From the NCBI GenBank assembly GCA_002286715.1, contig NSJX01000015.1:489053-553052 (forward strand): a stretch of DNA of 64,000 nt. Direction: 5' to 3'. Below are positions 60,276 through 64,000 of the stretch, one piece after another; within the stretch, counting starts at the first letter, position 1; each line of letters opens with the position of its first letter. The stretch is from Dentipellis sp. KUC8613 (taxonomy: Eukaryota > Basidiomycota > Agaricomycetes > Russulales > Hericiaceae). The notes beneath the pieces were generated by a model. The model was given only the letters and a program-made list of their open reading frames with translations, had not been told where the DNA came from and ran no database searches. Position numbers and translations under genes: made by a program.

Positions 60276-61381
60276 ATGAAGGTCTTCGTCCTCGGGTGAG
60301 CGACATGACATTTCGATGCTGCTGAGATGCTAACATCCTCTCATCAATCAGGGCATCCGGCTTCATCGGGCTACCCGTTTCCCGCGCCCTGAATCGCGCT
60401 GGTCATACTGTGTACGGGCTTACGCGCACAAAGGAGAAGGCCAACCAGCTTGCAGCTGACGAAAGTCGGTCTCCGCTTTTATTCGGCGTGAGGTGTTACT
60501 CACACAACTCTGATTTGCAGTCTACCCTGTCATCGGTGATCCCGAAAAGCCTGAAGGATGGACTTATGTTCTATCCGACGCCGACGTCGTGATAGAAGCC
60601 CTTGGAGGAACAGCGAACATCTCTGTGCTAGGCTCCTCGATTCTCAATGCCGTCTCCGCCGCGGCGAAGACACGACCCGCTGGCACGCCCAAGTTGACCT
60701 ACATCTACACCTCCGGAACTTGGATACACGGAGATGACAGGAAGAACGTGGTCTCAGACACGACGCCGATAAGCGATCCTGTCGGTTTAGTCAACTGGCG
60801 TCCTGCACACGAGCAGGCGGTGCTCAACGACCCGACGCTCAACGGCATCGTCATACGTCCTGGCCTGTTGTACGGCGGGAGCGCGTCGCTCCTTGCGTCC
60901 TTGTTCAAATCGGCCGCGAACGGCAAGATCAAGTGGTACGGCACTCCTGGCGGCCGGTACTCTGTCGTCCACTTCGACGATCTCGCCGACTTGTACGTTC
61001 GTGCAGCGGAGAAGGCGCAGCTGGTCGGAGGAATGGCGTTCGACGCAGTGAATAACCAGACGGAGTCCGTGGATGATTTTCTGCAGAAGCTTGTAGAGGT
61101 GTCTGGCGCGCCGGGGCCATATGAGTATGTGAAGCCGTCAAACCGTGAGTCATTCAACATTTTTTAGAGAGGCCGTATGCTGACCAACACGGACGTATCG
61201 TACAGTCTTCGAAGAGGCTCTCGCAGCATCCGGGGTGGTCCGACCCTATCTGGCTCGTGCGCTGCTAGGCTGGGAGCCCCGCAAGCCTGGATTGGTCGAT
61301 GGGTTGCACAGGTGGTATAGCGCATGGCAGGCATCGGGTACGGGCGGTCCAGCTGGGCACTGGAGTGAGCATGTTGCGTGA
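60276..61381 (+). CDS. Atypical SDR / NAD-dependent epimerase-like protein, copy 1
   Basis: Exons 60276-60295, 60352-60464, 60521-61144 and 61206-61381 give 310 residues. The Rossmann dinucleotide motif GASGFIG is at residues ~7-13, after MKVFVL, split by intron 1. Further SDR features are VIGDPEKPEGW, VVIEALGGTANI, YIYTSGTWIHGD, WRPAHEQAVLND, VIRPGLLYGG and a C-terminal LGWEPRKPGLVDGL segment. The classic YxxxK motif is not evident, so it is best placed among atypical SDRs (NmrA or epimerase type). It probably acts in the cytosol as an NAD(P)-dependent oxidoreductase or sensor with unknown substrate. It is the first member of a head-to-tail array with identical exon plan. Confidence 0.9.
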
Positions 61382-61487
61382 TAGAAGACACGTAGTATAA
61401 CCATGAACTTCTCCGCTCTATCCTTCTATCTGCAAAGTTCTACGGTGAGTGAAGGTTCCTGGTGGTATAGTAGATGTTCACTTTCTG

Positions 61488-61612
61488 ACTGTCCGAAGCG
61501 ATCTCAGCGAGGCTATCACGAGTCGTCACCAACAAGTTGAATCACATGTACTGTGCCTTTGTCTTACACATATAAAGTGCTGGATTATCGATGCATGGTG
61601 ATTTGTACTCAC
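61488..61612. repeat. Duplicated intergenic module, copy 2
   Basis: This is the partner of 59226-59355. The TATA box reads CATATAAAGTGCTGG and ATGCATGG follows at the same distance. Confidence 0.75.
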
Positions 61613-62219
61613 TCCGACTTGAAACATAAATTGGTAGTGTTCAGTATATCTCAGCGCGACCATGTGAGCGTGGGTCAATGCCTCGGAAGGTTCGTGATCT
61701 AGCGCTTCTTGAACAAGCCCTCATTCACATTTCTCTACCCCTTGGGCTCCACGTTCACCGACAATAATCGGGGAATGCTTCGGTAGTCTCGGACACCGCT
61801 ATGTCCGGGCGCATCGTAAGTAGGTTAACCTTGCTGATCGGCGTGCGATGGTGGTTTAGGCCCGGAGACATAAAGACAATTATGACTTGAAGGAGACAGT
61901 AGGAACGGCGGCCGCTTACTTTCTGTGACGCCAAGTCGGGGCACTGCTGTTGCCTCCCACACGCTATCACCATCTCTCACCACAGGACCCACTCTGGACA
62001 ACATATACGTATAGTGTCATATTCGCCTCCTGGCTCTCACGGAAACTCGATGTTTGCACACGACATACGTACAAACATCCCCCTTCGATTCATCGCTAAT
62101 CCACAGTTGGTCAGTCTTGCTTACAACCATCCGCACCGGAAGGTGTACGCCTGCGTCGGTAGGCTCAATCTCCTGAGAAGTCACAATCATGGACTATGGA
62201 AGATCTTCCTGAACCTACA

Positions 62220-62225
62220 TATAAA
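62220..62225 (+). promoter_or_regulatory. TATA box of SDR gene 2
   Basis: TATAAA within CTACATATAAAGCACGG lies 93 bases upstream of the ATG and is conserved with SDR gene 1. Confidence 0.7.
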
Positions 62226-62312
62226 GCACGGGAGCGGCGGCCACTGCGTATCATCGACTCTTTCGTAGCATACCCTGCACACAAGTCGCAATCATCACCT
62301 CCGTTTTCGATC

Positions 62313-63408
62313 ATGAAGGTCCTCGTTCTGGGGTGGGTCGCAGAATACCTTTTGAATACTGCTCAAGTACTAATCTTGTTGCATCAATCAGAGCAACTGG
62401 CTTTATCGGGCTACCTGTCGCCCGTGCCCTCAATCGTGCCGGCCACGAAGTCTGGGGTCTGGCGCGCAACGAAGAAAGGGCCAAACAGTTTGCAGCTGAA
62501 GAGAGTCAGTACTTGTTTCGTCTACGGCGTGCGGCGCTCACTTCGATTCGTGCAGTATGGCCCGTTATCGGCGACACAGAGAACCGCGAGGCGTGGATTG
62601 GCCTCATACCCAAGGTCGACGCCGTCATAGAATGCATCGGCGGGTCGGCGGATGTCTCCGTCACGGGACCCACAGTCCTTCACGCCGTCTCTGCTGCCGC
62701 CAAACAGCGACCCGCGGGCACGGCCAAGCTAGTCTATATCTATACTTCTGGTATCTGTGTCCATGGAGACGACAGGAGCAACACTGTCACGGACACGACG
62801 CCAATCATAAACCCCATCGGCCTGGTCAAGTGGCGGCCCGCGCACGAGCAGGCCGTGCTCAACGACCCGGTGCTCAAGGGTATTATCATCCGCCCCGGCA
62901 TGTTGTACGGTGGTAGCGCATCGCTCCTCGCGTCGATGTTCAAGATGGCCTCGGAGGGCAAGATCAAGTGGTATGGTACTCCCGGAGGCCGGTACTCTAC
63001 CATCCATTGCGAAGATCTCGCGGACTTGTACGTCCGCGCGGCGGAAAGGGGGCACTTGCTCGGAGGCATTATATTTGACGCTGCAAACAACCAGACGGAG
63101 TCGATCGCCGATATCTTGCAGAAACTCGCCGAGGTATCCGGCGCTGAGGGCGCGCCTGAGTATGTGAAACCATCGAACTGTGAGTCATGCAGTGTCTTCG
63201 TTGGGGTAGCAGCATGCGGACCGACTTGTACTTTGCAGTGTATGAAGAACTGCTCGCAGCAACCGTGGTGATTCGACCCTTTTTGGCTCGTTCGCTTCTG
63301 GGCTGGGAGCCCCGTATGCCTGGGTTGGTAGATGCAATGCCTAGATGGTACAGCGCATGGCAGGCGTCAGGTAAGAATTCTGGAAACTGGAGGGGACGCT
63401 TTGCATGA
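62313..63408 (+). CDS. Atypical SDR / NAD-dependent epimerase-like protein, copy 2
   Basis: Exons 62313-62332, 62392-62504, 62556-63179 and 63239-63408 give 308 residues. Exon 1 (20), exon 2 (113) and exon 3 (624) have exactly the lengths found in copy 1. The motifs are the same: MKVLVLGATGFIGLPVARAL, VIGDTENREAW, VIECIGGSADV, YIYTSGICVHGD, WRPAHEQAVLND, IIRPGMLYGG and LLGWEPRMPGLVDAM. Copy 2 differs from copy 1 throughout, but no break or missing motif is seen, so both appear functional. The function is as for copy 1. Confidence 0.9.
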
Positions 63409-63905
63409 TGGGAAATAGACTGGATGGCTGTGATACTTTCTGTTGAATTCTTCTGTCGACGAATTACTACGGGAACTATTCAGTGTATTGGTATGGCAAA
63501 CCTTGTCGTCGATGCAACGTACGTCATCACTGCGGCCATGTCAGACCTGAAACATGCTCCTGGTATCCCTAGATTCTAAACATGCCAGTGTGGGCCAAAT
63601 TACGGCACACGGAGAGCCATTTGCATCCTCCACGTTCCGTGCGAGCGCTCTCACTTGCTGAGGCGCCGTTTTACTTTGAAAATTAGCTGATGTCTTACGC
63701 TGGGAGTTTATTGCCACTAATTTCGGGTTCAAACGGATTTCAGCCGGGTGTTTGATACTCTCGCTTCAGAACAGGAGTCATTGCACGTCTTGATGCAATG
63801 TTCAAGTGGCCAACGCTTTGTCAACGCTGAAGGCATAAATAGGGCGACACGCCGCCCAGAAAAAATCATCTTCGCTTCCTATTCACTCACCAACTGTCTC
63901 TCATC
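63409..63905. other. Intergenic; promoter of SDR gene 3
   Basis: A TATA-like CATAAATA lies at 63834-63841, about 65 bases before the third start codon. I do not find the 59.2/61.5-kb module here. Confidence 0.5.
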
Positions 63906-64000
63906 ATGAAGGTCTTCGTTATTGGGTGAGTCCTCTCGAAATGTTGTCGCAAATGACGTCCATCTAACCTACAATCAGCGCAACAGGTTACATTGGTCTT
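63906..64000 (+). CDS. Atypical SDR copy 3, partial (cut by window end)
   Basis: Exon 1 is 63906-63925 (MKVFVIG, 20 bases, as in copies 1 and 2). A 52-base intron follows, and exon 2 starts at 63978, reading ATGYIGL to the end of the window. The split Rossmann motif GATGYIG and the leader ATCATGAAGGTC place it in the same family. The rest lies outside the window. Confidence 0.85.

Larger units (their letters stand above)
61382..62312. other. Intergenic between SDR copies 1 and 2
   Basis: This holds the second copy of the TATA module (61488-61612) and the promoter of SDR gene 2. There is weak similarity to 59.9-60.27 kb (for example GTCAGTCTT after a GCTAA), so the duplicated unit includes upstream DNA. 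No other gene is visible. Confidence 0.5.

Overview
This window looks like nuclear DNA of a filamentous basidiomycete (an Agaricomycete). Genes carry many short GT-AG introns of about 50-75 bases. Several families are typical of mushroom-forming fungi: TPR-CHAT proteins, multi-exon P450s, an F-box protein with an acidic C-terminal part, and short Cys-rich proteins. There are no operons and no prokaryotic signals. Every exon map below was worked out by hand from splice signals, frame and comparison between paralogues inside the window. No database search was possible.

Layout. 0.5-3.6 kb: a 5'-truncated, frame-damaged TPR-CHAT gene on the plus strand. 4.3-24.3 kb: a gene-poor, GC- and CpG-rich block full of tandem and dispersed repeats, with one convincing small Cys-rich gene (11.3-11.75 kb) and one possible membrane-protein relic (4.3-6.3 kb). 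24.4-29.7 kb: a divergent pair, mitochondrial ATP synthase subunit f (minus) and a 16-exon cytosolic beta-mannosidase of family GH2 (plus). 31.6-34.3 kb: a beta-carbonic anhydrase (plus) and a Cys-containing protein of unknown function (minus).

36.2-51.8 kb: the most striking part. A P450 gene (plus) with a convergent TPR-CHAT gene (minus) occurs twice, offset by about 9.6 kb, with the same 14-exon P450 structure and the same TPR-CHAT exon plan both times. A second beta-carbonic anhydrase, with intron positions identical to the first, lies between the two pairs. 57.4-59.0 kb: an F-box protein. 60.3-64.0 kb: a tandem array of at least three atypical SDR/epimerase genes; the third runs off the window.

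Working together. The TPR-CHAT proteins combine a repeat sensor or scaffold with a caspase-like protease domain whose catalytic His and Cys are kept in all three copies. The two fuller copies add a conserved hydrophobic N-terminal exon that should place them at a membrane. P450s are normally ER-anchored, so co-duplication of the two may be functional, but it may equally be simple segmental duplication. The copies stand in different states: C looks intact, B has one in-frame stop that could be spliced out, and A is decaying. This suggests birth-and-death evolution of the family at this locus.
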